Source: Chrysomallon squamiferum (lineage: Eukaryota; Mollusca; Gastropoda; Neomphalida; Peltospiridae). Taken from it: a stretch of 64,000 nt of DNA. Position 1 is the first letter of the stretch; each line of letters starts with the position of its first letter. The translations under genes were made by a program, and so were the position numbers. Below the pieces are notes generated by a model that ran no database searches, had not been told where the DNA came from, and saw only the letters and a list, made by a program, of their open reading frames with translations. Shown here piece by piece: positions 1 through 12,824 of the stretch. The DNA lies in NCBI GenBank assembly GCA_012295275.1, contig CM022673.1, positions 6,887,811 through 6,951,810 of the forward strand, written 5' to 3'.

Positions 1-122
1 AATGTGTGTTTGTCCCAGTTCTTTTTATTTCATTACCTAACCTACTACTGCTCTGTTGCCTATATATTCAGTTAACAAATGTAATAACAATAATCAAATT
101 TTTTTGTTTTTTTTTTTCACAG

Positions 123-1021
123 TTGTTTTTACTAAGCCGGACATTACAACACCGGATTTACAGGAAATGTCAACTTTTAATCCATCAGTCTGTGAGACAA
201 CTTCTAGAACCTTCCAGACCTGTAATTCCCCAGTGTACCACGAACTCGTCCGCAAAGAAGATCACAATCCACAGTTTGCAGGTGAGGAGTTAAGGGTTAA
301 ATTAATATATTCCTTCTGCATTGTTCGCAAGACGATGTACATTTTTTTTTGACTGGAGAGAAAGCTGGCAGCCTTGAAGTCGATAGGATGAAAGGAGAAG
401 AAATGTTAAAAAATGTTAAAAAAAAAAAAAAAAATAAATAAAATAAAATTAAATTAAAAATTAAAAAATAATAATAATAATAAAAAAAATTAATAATTAT
501 ACAAAAAAAAAAAAAAAAAATAAAAATAAAACGTCAATTAAAAAAAAAAAAAAAAAAAAAAAAATTAAAATTAAAAAAAAAATTAAAAAATTAAAAAATC
601 AGAAGGAATTATAACACCAATCACAATAAACTGCTCATTTTAAAAAAAAAAAAAAATACTTCCCATTTTTTAGCCATGTAATTAAATAAACAACACTACG
701 ACTGTAAACAGCTAATTACACAGTGTTAACGTTTCTTGTAGGATTCCCGCTGCCCGATGGGTACATGAAACCAGAAAGACAGGATGCCCTGCCTAACGAC
801 GTCATCGACATGGGCCCTTACGACTTTGATCTCAACGATCCACCGCCACTTCCGCCTCCAGCCGGAAACGGAATGCAAACATATCAAAGTATGTGCACGT
901 GTTTGTTTGTTTTCTTTCGCTGATTAAGTCTTACCGTGTTTATCTTGTAAAACGTAGACGGTTTAAATAGCTATTCGACGAGGCATAGATAGAGTGGCTT
1001 TCATCTCATATCTTTAGAATA

Positions 1022-1116
<95 letters not shown>

Positions 1117-1652
1117 CTATCTATCTACACACACACACACACACATACTTACATACAGACATACACCCATACACATACGAACGCACGCCCATAAATTATT
1201 AATATTTTATGAGTTCAATAAATGTTTTATCATTTTATCTGTACCTCAAAACAGTTTATTAAAGCCCGTTCCAGAATGTCCGGAATAGAATTAGTTACCA
1301 TCAGTAATACGTATTACTGGATTTGTAGGTTATTGTCAACCAGAAATGGACATGTACAATCACGCATACTCGAATTCCATGGCAATGAGAAATTTCAACA
1401 TCTCGCAGAATCATTTCCCACAGCAGCTACCACGTCGACGTCCGGGTCGACCACGTGTGAAGAGTCTTCCAGACGAAGTAGCGAGATCTCAGAAAGATAA
1501 GAAAGGTCTGTTGTTTTAGAAGTATGGTTCCCGTTGATAAAGCCTTGTTGTTTCGTTCTTTGTATATTCTGAGTACCACAGCAGAGGCATTTATGAATTT
1601 CGCTATAATTACGTCCTAATTACTTTTTGTGACTCTGAAAATTTTACTAAAA

Positions 1653-1686
<34 letters not shown>

Positions 1687-2513
1687 TAAATATTATTTAT
1701 AAATATTATTTAGCAAATTATGTTTTTAAAATTATGTTTTCCTGAATAAACATTTCTTATATATATATATATATATTTTTTTTACCCATCAGTTAAGAAT
1801 CAACATCTGTGGGAATTCATCTACGAGGCGTTGATGAATCCGCTGTATAATCCACAATTTCTTCGATGGGAAAACCAAAGAGAAGGCGTTTTCAGGTTTG
1901 TCCAGTCTGAAGCTGTGGCCCAGCTATGGGGAAGTTTGAAGAGCAATGACAACATGACGTACGAAAAACTGAGCCGAGCCATGAGGTAATGCAATATTGT
2001 CACGTAGTCTGTTACTCACAAAACTCCTGCGAAATGGGAGATATGCGAGTGTGTGTTTTATACCCAACGTCTCAGTTTGTAGAGTAACTGGTTTTTTTTT
2101 TTTTTAATGTTCATTTTTTTTACTGACAAAGAATCTTATTAGTTTTTCTTTGTCTTGTTTTCATCATGTTCACTTGTTTTGTTGTTTAATACTTTTGTTT
2201 ACACATTTTATTAAATACTGTTAGCTTATTTCTAAAACAGTTTAGTTTTTCTCCAGTATTAACTTAACCTCTGTCATTCTGGTGTTGTTGGTTTTAAAAA
2301 AAATTAATTATAATTATTAACGTATTCCTCTGTGTCGTTTTGTTCAACACGATAATTCTTCATGTGAATTTCTTATAACGTTTCGTTATTTCGTTTCGCA
2401 GACATTATTACAAGCGAGGCATACTGGAACGAGTAGAAGGGAGACGACTTGTGTACAAGTTTTCACTGAAAGCAATGGAGAGAGTTCGAGAAAAGAGACA
2501 TAACTCTGTGTGA
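123..2513 (+). CDS. ELF3/ESE-like ETS-domain transcription factor, 3' part (5' exons outside window)
   Basis: Nuclear DNA-binding regulator. Five exons are visible: 123-281, 742-888, 1329-1505, 1793-1985 and 2402-2513 (stop TGA 2511-2513), with intron phases 1, 1, 1, 2 and GT-AG borders throughout, giving 261 visible residues. The last two exons encode an ETS domain that runs from LWEFIYEALMNP to GRRLVYKF. It contains the recognition helix MTYEKLSRAMRHYYKR with the invariant Arg pair and the wing GILERVEGRRLVYKF. That helix and wing are closest to the ELF3/EHF/ELF5 (ESE) group from my knowledge of the family, rather than ELF1 or SPDEF. Exon 3 has a basic AT-hook (RRRPGRPRVK), as in ELF3. The upstream exons are Pro- and Asn-rich linker. 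A PNT/SAM domain would be expected upstream, beyond the window. The ETS domain ends about 16 residues before the stop, as is usual for this group. Assignment to ETS is firm; to ESE it is likely. Confidence 0.9.
1021..1146. repeat. (TCTA)n then (CA)n microsatellite in an ETS-gene intron
   Basis: A long uninterrupted CTAT tetranucleotide run of roughly 20 or more units is followed by ACACAC, between exons 742-888 and 1329-1505. Confidence 0.95.
1430..1462 (+). other. AT-hook coding segment in the ETS gene
   Basis: Codons for PRRRPGRPRVK lie in exon 3 of the ETS gene. The G-R-P core flanked by Arg/Lys is the minor-groove-binding AT-hook motif. Its place shortly before the ETS domain matches the layout of vertebrate ELF3. 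Confidence 0.7.
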
Positions 2514-2900
2514 ACGTGCTGATGATGTATATAAAGCAATCAAACATGGCAGCAAAGACATTTTATTCGAAATGGCAGCTGAATGGTGAAATTGCATATT
2601 CGACAGAAGAAATGAAAAAAACAAACAAAACAAACTATGATTGGCCTATTTGCTCAGTTGGGACAATGAAATGAAATGCAGGAACTTGTACAGAACAGTG
2701 AAGAATGTGGAAACCGATAGCAGGAAGCTGAGACTAAAAAAGACTCTCAGAATTTGGTTGTAAAGTGCTTTAAGCTTTTTTCAGAAATGGCTAGTGGTCA
2801 CAAGTTAAAAGGTACTGAAGGGTGAATATCTTGTTTTTAAACTTCAGAAGTGTCAAACACGTATTGAAATAAAGTCCGTTTAAGACGTGTTACTGTCGGA
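2514..2900 (+). other. 3' UTR of the ETS gene with a polyadenylation hexamer
   Basis: Non-coding sequence follows the stop codon. A canonical AATAAA at 2868-2873 is the first good cleavage signal. Further AATAAA-like hexamers occur in AT-rich DNA up to about 4550, so a longer UTR is possible. Confidence 0.5.
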
Positions 2901-5133
2901 CAATTGAACGAACGAGAAAGAGCTCCCTCCAAAACGGAACAGATCGGCTGGAAAACAGAACGTTAATATTCCTCTGCGTTTTTGTTGGACGGACATCGTA
3001 ATCCAAATGTTGACAGAAATGATGCATTGTCCTCAGTTCTTCGCAAGGCGTATTTATACATCCGTTTACTCTGAACTAGTTATTAGATCGGTAAATATAT
3101 TAAATCCGTCAAGTGCTTTTATGTGTGCGTAATATACAGGGATTAATTAAATGACTCCCAAGCCTTATTTGGCTGAAATTATGCAGGCATCAAATGAATC
3201 ATGACGTTTAAAGTTTTCATATCATCAAAAAATGATTAGAACATTTGTAAATACAATTACCATACCGCCATATTGGACCTGTGCTACTGCTTACCGAAAA
3301 AAATTATTTAATTTAATTTATAATTTTATTTAGTATTTAAAAATTATAATTATTATTTCTTTTTTTTTTTTTTTTTTTTCCTTTGGAGGAAAAGATCTCG
3401 GATTGAATATAACATTAAATAATAATAACAAAAATGTATATATATATATATATACATATGTATTTTATAAGATTGGTTAACTGAAAGGTGCTTTAGATTT
3501 TTAAAACATTAATTTGTATATATAGCAAGAATAATGTTCAGCAAATGGCGTTTATTATATAATTAACCTTGAAGGAGATAGTTAAAGATATTTTTTTTTG
3601 TTAAAAAAAAACACACACAAAAAAAAGCAGGAGATGAGTTAATATTTATGTATTTAAATGATTCTAGTCAGGAATATAATTTTGCAATATGAAACATGTT
3701 TTGTAAAGATTAGCCAATCTTTTTTTCTGGACGATCTATTATAATACATTTATTTGTTGTTGCAAATAATATCGTAGTAATTGATTTATAATTTATATAA
3801 TGATAATGATGATGATAATTAAAAAAAAAGAAAGAAAAAAAAAAAGACACGAACAAAAAATAATACACAGTGAAAAACCCCAGTAACAAATTAGAACTAA
3901 ATAAAAAAAAAATATATATAAAAGGAGAAACTGTAGTAATGTTTATGTTTTATAAAATCAAAGTTAAAAACAAAACTCATGCACACACACACTGACAAAC
4001 ATGCTTAAATCAATCCAGCTCGAAAAGAAAAACAATATCAGTCAAGACTGAAACAAAAATAAAATAAAATAAAATTTCAGTTTCCTTTCACATACAGGGC
4101 TATGGACAAAATTAATTCGGTTCCGTTTATTAATAATGTATATCTGGAAAGTGCCATAGAAGAAAAACAAGAACAATTGACTACTATTTATGTATTATTA
4201 CTGAGTTTGAAAGTGCTCTTAATATTTATTGCAAAAAGATACATAAAAATGTATTAATATATGTAGACGCATGTAGAGTTTACATATTCATTCTAAACAT
4301 ACATATCAGACGAGCTATTAAAAATGGCTGAAGTGACTGTTGTGCCGTAGACGTGCAGTTAACTCGTGCTGCTAAATTAACGTTTAAATTTATTTTAGGA
4401 CGAAATCTATACGAAGATAATGAAGTGTGTTTTGGCTGTGATAAGTTATTAAGTTTATATGTATATATATATGTATGTATGTATGTTTATACATATATAT
4501 GTATGTGTAGAAATGTCTGTTTGTATATGTATATGGTGTACATTTATTAATAAATTATTTTAATATTTTAGCTTTTGTAAATAATACAGTGTCGAACAGA
4601 CATATTACTCTGTTTATATTTTTGTACATTGTTGAATGTAAATGATATATATTGTATTTCAGGATTTTTGTTTTTATACATATTGAAACATCTGCCTTAT
4701 TTAGGGAAGTTACTGTCATTACTGTTACTTACAGGTTAAATTAATATTTAAAGTACAATTCACACACGACGTAAATTATGGAAAACTCTGATGTGATGGA
4801 TAACTGACGTATCCAGACGTTATAGTCCTGTTTATGGGAAGGTATGTGCAAAATGCACAATGCTGAAGACAGATAACAGTAGCCAATAGTGAACTCTTTT
4901 CTCACAATGTCATCTCTGAATCATAATTACTTTTGACCTCTGACTGTTTACAAAAAACGTCAACGTATCATTAAACGATCAGTTTTTAGAATTACTTTGA
5001 TACAACTACTTGTACTTTCACTTTGATTTCCGTTACGAAACTAAAAATAAAAACAATGGCAGAACTGATCCTTTGTTACTGTTACATCGCTGAGTGCTAT
5101 CCACATAAACAGAGTAACTATTCATCTCGAGAT

Positions 5134-5172
<39 letters not shown>

Positions 5173-6345
5173 TTCTTAAATAACAATAAAAATGTCTTGT
5201 AAATAAAAATTTAAAAATTATAGTTTTTTCGTTAACTGGTACTTAAGAGTTATGACTTAATAAAGTCCACAGTAACCTTTTTTTCACATTGTTGGCATTT
5301 CTCTATTGTTATTGGTACTAAACAGCACTGTAAAACGTCATTCCAAAAAGCGCCAAATCTTGTTTTCATCAGAATATTACAAGAACAGTTTTCCCTCCTC
5401 AACGATCATTATTTATATTCATACAGTTTATAAAGAAATACTTAAATAAAATATTAATATTAATATTTATATTTAAAAATATACACACGTTTTTGTGTTG
5501 CAAGAAGGTTATAACAGAAAAAAAAAGAAGAAAAAAAAAAAAAAAAAAGAAAAGAAAACTAGTCATTTGAAATGCAATATATTTATCTGATATTATTTTT
5601 TTGACTTGTAAATGTTTTGAAATAATAATTAAAAATTTGTTTCTCATCTGGAGCTGTGACTAATATACATATTAATACGAGTATACGAATTTTTTTTTGA
5701 CTTACATTTTTGTGTCTTTTATTTCTATGTTTATTAAAGACATAATAATAAGATTTCTGATGCGTTGTTATTAACTGTTTTAACCTTTTTCATTACTGAT
5801 ATGAATTATTAATCTATAACTTTACATCTTAGAAAATACTGTCATGAAACAGTACTAAGATGTACACATTCTCTCGTGGATATATGTTTAACATTGTCCT
5901 GTCTCATATTATCTTCTTTATGTCCATTTGTGTAAAATATTAAAATATATCAGTTTTCAGTACCTTATATCTGTATCAAGAAAAAAACATAATAATTTGA
6001 TCACTTTAACTACTATACCATTTTAACTAAAGCAAATTATGATTTACTACTGTCAGAAAGTTTTCAGAAAAGGATAGAAAATTAGAACCTCTACAATCAA
6101 AAACAAAATACAAACCACAGCTTTACCAACAGTAATAATAACATCAACGTCAATACCGCAGTAGTCTTAGGAACATCATCAACAACAAAAAATATTAACA
6201 AGAACAAACAAAGAATAAATATTATGAAATTAGAGGAGTATTTATGCATAACAATGTTACATAAAACTGGTATTTTTCTATTTTTTTGTCGTTTCTTTTG
6301 TGAAAAGTGCTGTAATGAAATATTTTACAGAAAAAAAAACCCAAA

Positions 6346-6401
<56 letters not shown>

Positions 6402-6620
6402 TAACAGCAACAGAAACGTATTATGCAGTACCTGAACAATATTAATGATAGAGAAGAACGGAAGTAACTTATATTAACAACACTTTAAGGCTTTATTTTT
6501 CTCCAAGCAGTAATACACAGTGACAAGTCAAAATGGAAAAATTCCAGCCCTCAAGATAAAATGTCTTCTATACGCCAAAAGCAGATTAATCTCGGCTTCT
6601 GAAATATGTGGGAGGATGCT
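2901..6620. other. Intergenic AT-rich DNA, no gene seen
   Basis: Only short low-complexity open frames are present. It contains TA dinucleotide runs near 3437-3454, an (ATTT)n run at 5126-5174, several A/T homopolymers and an (AAC)n run at 6349-6401 just downstream. No splice-bounded coding segment or recognisable protein was found on either strand. Confidence 0.6.
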
Positions 6621-6634
6621 GAATATGTCAAAGG

Positions 6635-6790
6635 ATTTGGTGGCTTAATGGTAGCCCGCCTGAAGGGCATTAGGTTGTAAGATCAATCCCTCTTGGCGCC
6701 TTCATTGGATTATTCCTCGTTCTAGATAGTGCTCCGTCATTAGTATATCAAAGTCCTTAGAAAGATTTCTTTTGTCAGATGTCTTGCAGA
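6635..6790 (+). mobile_element. tRNA-derived SINE-like relic
   Basis: TGGCTTAATGG at 6641-6651 resembles a pol III A box. About 40 bp downstream, AGATCAATCCC (6680-6690) resembles a degenerate B box. Between them is the GC-richer body expected of a tRNA-like head. The 3' end is unclear and no perfect flanking duplication was seen, so this is a decayed copy at best. Confidence 0.45.
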
Positions 6791-7600
6791 TTTAATAATC
6801 AGTAGGAATAATCCATAGAAATACAGCAGAAGGTTTCCTTCTTAATATTATTGCTGCAAAAAATTACTAACGACAAAAGACATAAATTAATTTATTAATT
6901 CAAATGTATTAAATCCATCGGTATTCATTATACTGTATGTTTAGGTTTATCGTATTTTCGTTCTTTCTTTCTTTCTTTCTTCTTCATTTAATCATTTTTC
7001 AGTCTGCCGGAAATATTAAAGCCTTTCTCTGTTGTTTTGTTGTTTCTTTTTTCAAGCGTGTCTTTTAAGTTAAAAACCAGGTTCAGATTATTCTGGCAGA
7101 TAAAAAAAAAAACAAAAAACAAAAACAAAAAACAATTAAACATTGGACGCACTTCAAGACTGTCAACACTGTGTATACAGCATTAATAACTAAGTGTTAT
7201 TAGGCTGTCGCTGATTGGCTGATAAATAAATACCACTGAACGACAGGCCAATTAATCATGGCGTTTGACTAATGGAAAGGCGAAGATTTGCGTTGTAATT
7301 ACGTCACAGCAGAAAATAAGGTGATGACCTCGTTTTACTTTTTATTCTCTTATTTTCATATTATTTATGTTTCCTTTTATCTTCCTTACATTTTTTTTTC
7401 TTATATCGAAAGTTAGTAAGATAAACATATTCTATTTACTAGCACTAGAATATAGAAAAATACTGTAAAGGAGATGAAGGGTAAACATATTTTATACATA
7501 TCCACACTACTGGTATTGTGATATCCAATCATACGAACACTGATGTACTCTCATACATGTATATTTGTAAATCTCATATATACATCCATATAAATATATA

Positions 7601-7631
<31 letters not shown>

Positions 7632-8215
7632 AAATATATATATATACATACATACATATATACATGTATATATATTCAACATAGACACCCACATACACAC
7701 AGAAGGACAGTCATACATACATATATGTTAACAGACACAGATAAGTTAACATAACCCTCAGATTAATGGAAATTTGTCAAGTTTATTGTACAGGACAAGT
7801 TTTGAATGTAGGTTAGTGATCTGTGACTTCACGAGATGAAACAGTGACCTCCTCATAACCTAGAAACTACGTCAAACAGATGTCACAGCAGGCAGTGGTC
7901 AAGTGAAACTGACCATGTCAAAACGAGGCTCCGCTACATTCAAAGAAATATTAAACATGATTTTCCTATGTTGTCTAATATATATATTTTTTTATTTTTC
8001 GATATTACGTAAATATGTCGGTTACTAATATCAGCCCAGGGTGTGTCCCGTGTTACAATCTGGTTAACATCTCCCACAACAATGACAGCAACAGCAGCAT
8101 AACAGTAACAGAAACGACGTTATAAACGCCCTTGACAACAGCGATAACAGCAACAAGAACATCTACAGTAAAAGCTGCAATGAAAGCAACAGCGAGATCA
8201 CTGCAATAAAAATAA

Positions 8216-8224
8216 TTAAATAAA

Positions 8225-8255
<31 letters not shown>

Positions 8256-8259
8256 TAAT

Positions 8260-8330
<71 letters not shown>

Positions 8331-8331
8331 T
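8216..8331. repeat. Compound (AAAT)n/(AAT)n/(AAC)n microsatellite
   Basis: The unit changes in order from AAAT to AAT to AAC and back to AAT, which is typical of microsatellite evolution by point change and slippage. Confidence 0.95.
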
Positions 8332-8786
8332 ATTTGCAAAAACAATCAACAACATCAATAAAAACAAAAAATAATAATATAAACAGCAAAACAACATGAC
8401 AATAATAATAGCTTAATGATGGTGATGAAAGAAAGAAAATATTGAAATTATTTATTTATTAGTTCATTTCATAAAAATCTGCAATATCTATCTAATCTAT
8501 CTATCTATATCTATATATATTTATTACATGATAAAATAATAAATAATGGTATTATATAATACAACAATAAAATAAATCAAAACATATTTCTTAGTAATCT
8601 TTATATTTATTCATTTACATATTTATATATTATTTATTTATCAATTTCTCACTTATTTTACTATTTATTATTTATTTACTTATCTAAGTAATTTTTATTT
8701 ATTTTGTCTCTTATTGTTTAATTAATTTGTTTAACTTTGTAATTAATTTATCAGCTATGTTTATAGTTTATTTATTTATTTATTTT

Positions 8787-8820
<34 letters not shown>

Positions 8821-9142
8821 TTATTTATTTATTTTAATATTTATTTATTTATTTATTTTAGTATTTCATTATTTAGTCCTTTCTTCATTTATCCTGCCTT
8901 TGCTTTGTTTGTTTTGTTTCTGCGTCAGTTGCTGTCAAGAATCGTTCACTCATCGATTCTGAACCGCCCATTTGTGCACGTGCATATCTTATTCATGTTA
9001 ATTACAGGTTTCAGTAACAATGTCCAGTGGACGGAGTTAATTATTCACATGTTTTGGAAGGTTTTAATGGTCATTGTGTTAGGTTCAAAAGATAAAAGAA
9101 AACATAAAAGGACAAATTCCGTCATTCTGGAAATGATATACT

Positions 9143-9175
<33 letters not shown>

Positions 9176-10086
9176 AAAATAAGAACGGCCATCAAATTGT
9201 AATTACCGTAAATATGATCCAAAGTTTTAGTTTGTAAACAGATAAGCATGTTTTTTATGTACAAAATGTTATACTGACACTAGTATTTTTTAATCTACAA
9301 AATTAAAATTATTTTTTAAATGTTTCATAATTTTTCTGTTCTAATATTTGAAATTACTGTTTGATGCTCCTTCAAAAACAAAAACGAAAACAGTTATATC
9401 CTTAATATTTCAGTTTAATATGTTATATTCTGTGTGTGTATGTGTATGTATGTGTGTATATATAATTACATAAACACACGCACAAAGACACACACACACA
9501 CACACACACACATAAATGCACATAGATAACAAATAAATGGTTTATTTTTGTCTGTTCACGTTTCAGTATTTGCGTTTATGTACAGAGTTTATTTATATCC
9601 GATTTTTGACCTTTGCTGCTGTGTTGATAATTTCTTAGATACTCTTGGCTAATGAAACTATTTAAGTAACATACAAGACGTTTGGTCCTTAATATTTTGT
9701 ACTTTCATTAAAAGCTTCATGTGCAAGTCAGTACAATATGTTACAGACGCTAAAACCTTTTAGTATTGCTGTTGTTAGCTAAATGCAATTTACGTAATCT
9801 GTCTATCAGTATAATTCGTATGAAAGAAGAAGCCATAGTAAAAAACGTAGATATACATACTAATGTATCTTTGTACATACATACATACATACATACATAC
9901 ATGCATACATACATACATACATATGTATTCTAATTTGAACGACATAGCTATATTTTTCATGATAATTTGGAATTTAAAGAACAAGCGAGTTATAACAAAT
10001 CTTTGAAAACAAAAGCTGATTAGTTATCACAGGTCACAGTTAGCATGACAGTTTTGTGAAACATATATCGTGAATAAAATAGTGTT

Positions 10087-10230
10087 CTGTAATATAATAT
10101 AATATAATATAATATAATATAATATAATATAATATAATATAATATAACATAACATAACATAATATAATATAATATAAAACAAAATAAAATAAAATAAAAT
10201 AAAATAAAATAAAATAAAATAATATAATAT
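10087..10230. repeat. (AATAT)n/(AAAAT)n pentanucleotide array
   Basis: AATAT units switch to AACAT near 10145 and then to AAAAT after about 10177. No coding sense. Confidence 0.95.
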
Positions 10231-10870
10231 AAAAGTAAACAGAATAATATGTTAAATAAAATGAGGTAAAATAATATATTCAGATTTCTTTTTTTGTGTT
10301 TACGATTTATTATTGCCAATTTCTCTGAAATTACTCATAAAACCACTGCTGCCACTGCTAGTACCAAAACTACACCTACCACTAGTAATCCTGCTGCAAC
10401 TACTACTACTACTACTACAACTACTACTACAACTACTACTAGTCCAACGGCTACTACTGACACTATTAATATACTACTACTACTACTACTGCTATAACAA
10501 CTTCTACTGCTGCTACAACAACTTCTACTACAACTACTGAAACCACTACTTCTACTAGTATTACTACGATTGCTATTATTATTATTATTTTAACAACATA
10601 AAGTTTTCTTTATAAAAGTATGGGTTCATCAGCAATATATCTTTGGACTGGTTGCGCCAGAACCATTTACCAATATATTTTACAAATCAAGTGTCTATTT
10701 ATTCTCGGGTATTTGTGTGCCCACAACAGGCATGCTTGTCTACAACATACTCTGATAAGCATATTGCAAACTTCGTATATCATGTCAAAGATGCACACAA
10801 TGAGGTCATATTACTACAGCAAAACCAAACAGAAGAAGAACAACAACACAACTGTGAAATGACGCACCGA

Positions 10871-10922
<52 letters not shown>

Positions 10923-11035
10923 ATATTTAATATTTATTACTTTCCTAGGCGACATTTACGACACAGTAACACGCCATATTTTGGAAGACCTGTGAAAACG
11001 GCACCTCAGTTTCCATGTCGACGACACTTTCCGAA

Positions 11036-11075
11036 TGCTTATAAATCAGACTGTTATCACAGATCTCTCACACGT
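11036..11075 (+). promoter_or_regulatory. Candidate TATA box of the small secreted-protein gene
   Basis: TATAAA lies at 11040-11045 in locally GC-richer sequence. The start codon is at 11118 and a plausible pyrimidine-rich initiator follows about 25-30 bp downstream of the TATA box. The distance to the ATG suits a short first-exon 5' UTR. Confidence 0.5.
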
Positions 11076-11117
11076 TGTGGACTGGCGGTGGTTTGGTTTC
11101 AGCAAGTTTTCCCCAAA

Positions 11118-11469
11118 ATGAAGGTTCTTCTTAGTTTTGTCATCGTCGTGGGTAAATATTCGTTTATTTATTTTTAATTTCTCTATTTCTTATAGCCGTT
11201 TTTGTTTCGTTTCTCTATACATTTTCGGATTTCTAATTTTGTTTTTTATCTTTTGAAATTTTTTATTCAGATTTATGTATTATTGTCTTCCTATTTTTTT
11301 TTTTTTACTTTTTTCTTCTTTATATCTTAGTTCTTTGTTTCTGTCCTTCGTTTGTTTATCATTTATTTATATACATTAAAACTTATATAAATAAATAAAT
11401 AAATAAATAAATAATAAAAATAAAAATCTTATTTACAAAACTAATATCTATTAGTATGTTTAAATACAT

Positions 11470-11500
<31 letters not shown>

Positions 11501-11877
11501 AATAAACTAAACTAACATAAAATAATAATAATAATAATAAATTAAACAACTTAACGTTTGTGACAAAAATTCATCTGGAGTAAGGTACCTTGACTGAAAT
11601 TCAAATGCTACATATTTAAGTCTATTATATCCCTGTTATATGCACTGAATTGGATATCAAAATATTATTTTTGACTTTGATTACATATTTTCACTAAGAC
11701 AGATTATTTTACATTGTTTTTCCAGTCACTGTGCAGTCAGTAAAGAGCGAAACATGCGACGCATGCGCAGCTACCTATGTGATCGACAAAGCCGCTGTGT
11801 CGAGTGGAACGAATGCTGAAAAATGCACGTAAGTATTAATTTTCATAACCTGAAATTCAATTAAAACCTTCCTTTTC

Positions 11878-11929
<52 letters not shown>

Positions 11930-12767
11930 TATTATTTATTTATTTATTTATTATTATTTATTATTATTATTTATTATTATATTTATTATTTATTATTATT
12001 ATTTATTATTATTATTATTATTTATTATTATTATTTATTTATTTATTTATTTATTATTTATTATTATTATTTATTATTTATTATTATTATTATTATTTAT
12101 TATTATTATTATTTATTATTTATTAATTTATTATTATTTATTATTTTTATTATTATTATTATTTATTATTATTATTTATTTTATTATTAAAAACGATTAT
12201 TAGAATATTTATTATTTCATATTATTAAAAATAAAATTAATAATAATAATAGAAAAAAAAAAAAAAAAAAAAAAACAGCCAGAAATTAGAAAAAGATTTT
12301 TACAGAGCTGCAATGAAGAATAAAAAGACTGCAAGAGGATGAATTTCAAATTATTAAAAAAATAAATGATAATAATAATAATAAAAAAAAAAAAAAAAAA
12401 AAAATGAAATTGAAATATTTACACAGAGCTGCTAAGAAATTCGCGATGTGTCTGATGTCGGCTACGGGGACTGGCTGTGACACCGGCGCCAACGTCCCAG
12501 CTACGCAGTTTGCCAGCGGCGGCACCATCAATACAGACATGACGGCAGCATCCCCGTGCAGTAAGTTTTTATTTGTTTATTTATTTATTTTGTTTTTAAT
12601 TTGTTTTTTTGTTATATAGGGAAACTAAAGTACGGCAAGGTAGAACCTGGCGGAGGGGTGGAGTGGGGGTTGAATGAAAAAACAAAACAAAAAAACATTT
12701 TTATTTTCAAGTTATCGTTTCAAATTTACTTTGATTTACTTTAATGTATGTAATAATAATAATCATG

Positions 12768-12824
<57 letters not shown>

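Larger units (their letters stand above)
6791..10980. other. Intergenic, microsatellite-rich, no gene seen
   Basis: Contains (GT)n at 7604-7627, an (AAT)n/(AAC)n compound at 8216-8331, a T homopolymer with flanking ATTT near 8761-8860, a poly-A run at 9145-9173, CATA repeats at 9876-9921, AATAT/AAAAT pentamers at 10087-10230, an ACT-rich stretch at 10394-10560 and (CA)n at 10873-10915. Open frames here are translations of these repeats. Confidence 0.7.

Noticed and set aside
8053-8397. A - strand frame of Leu/Ile/Val that looks like a membrane protein
   Set aside because: Translation of the AAT/AAC microsatellite, with no complexity outside the repeat.
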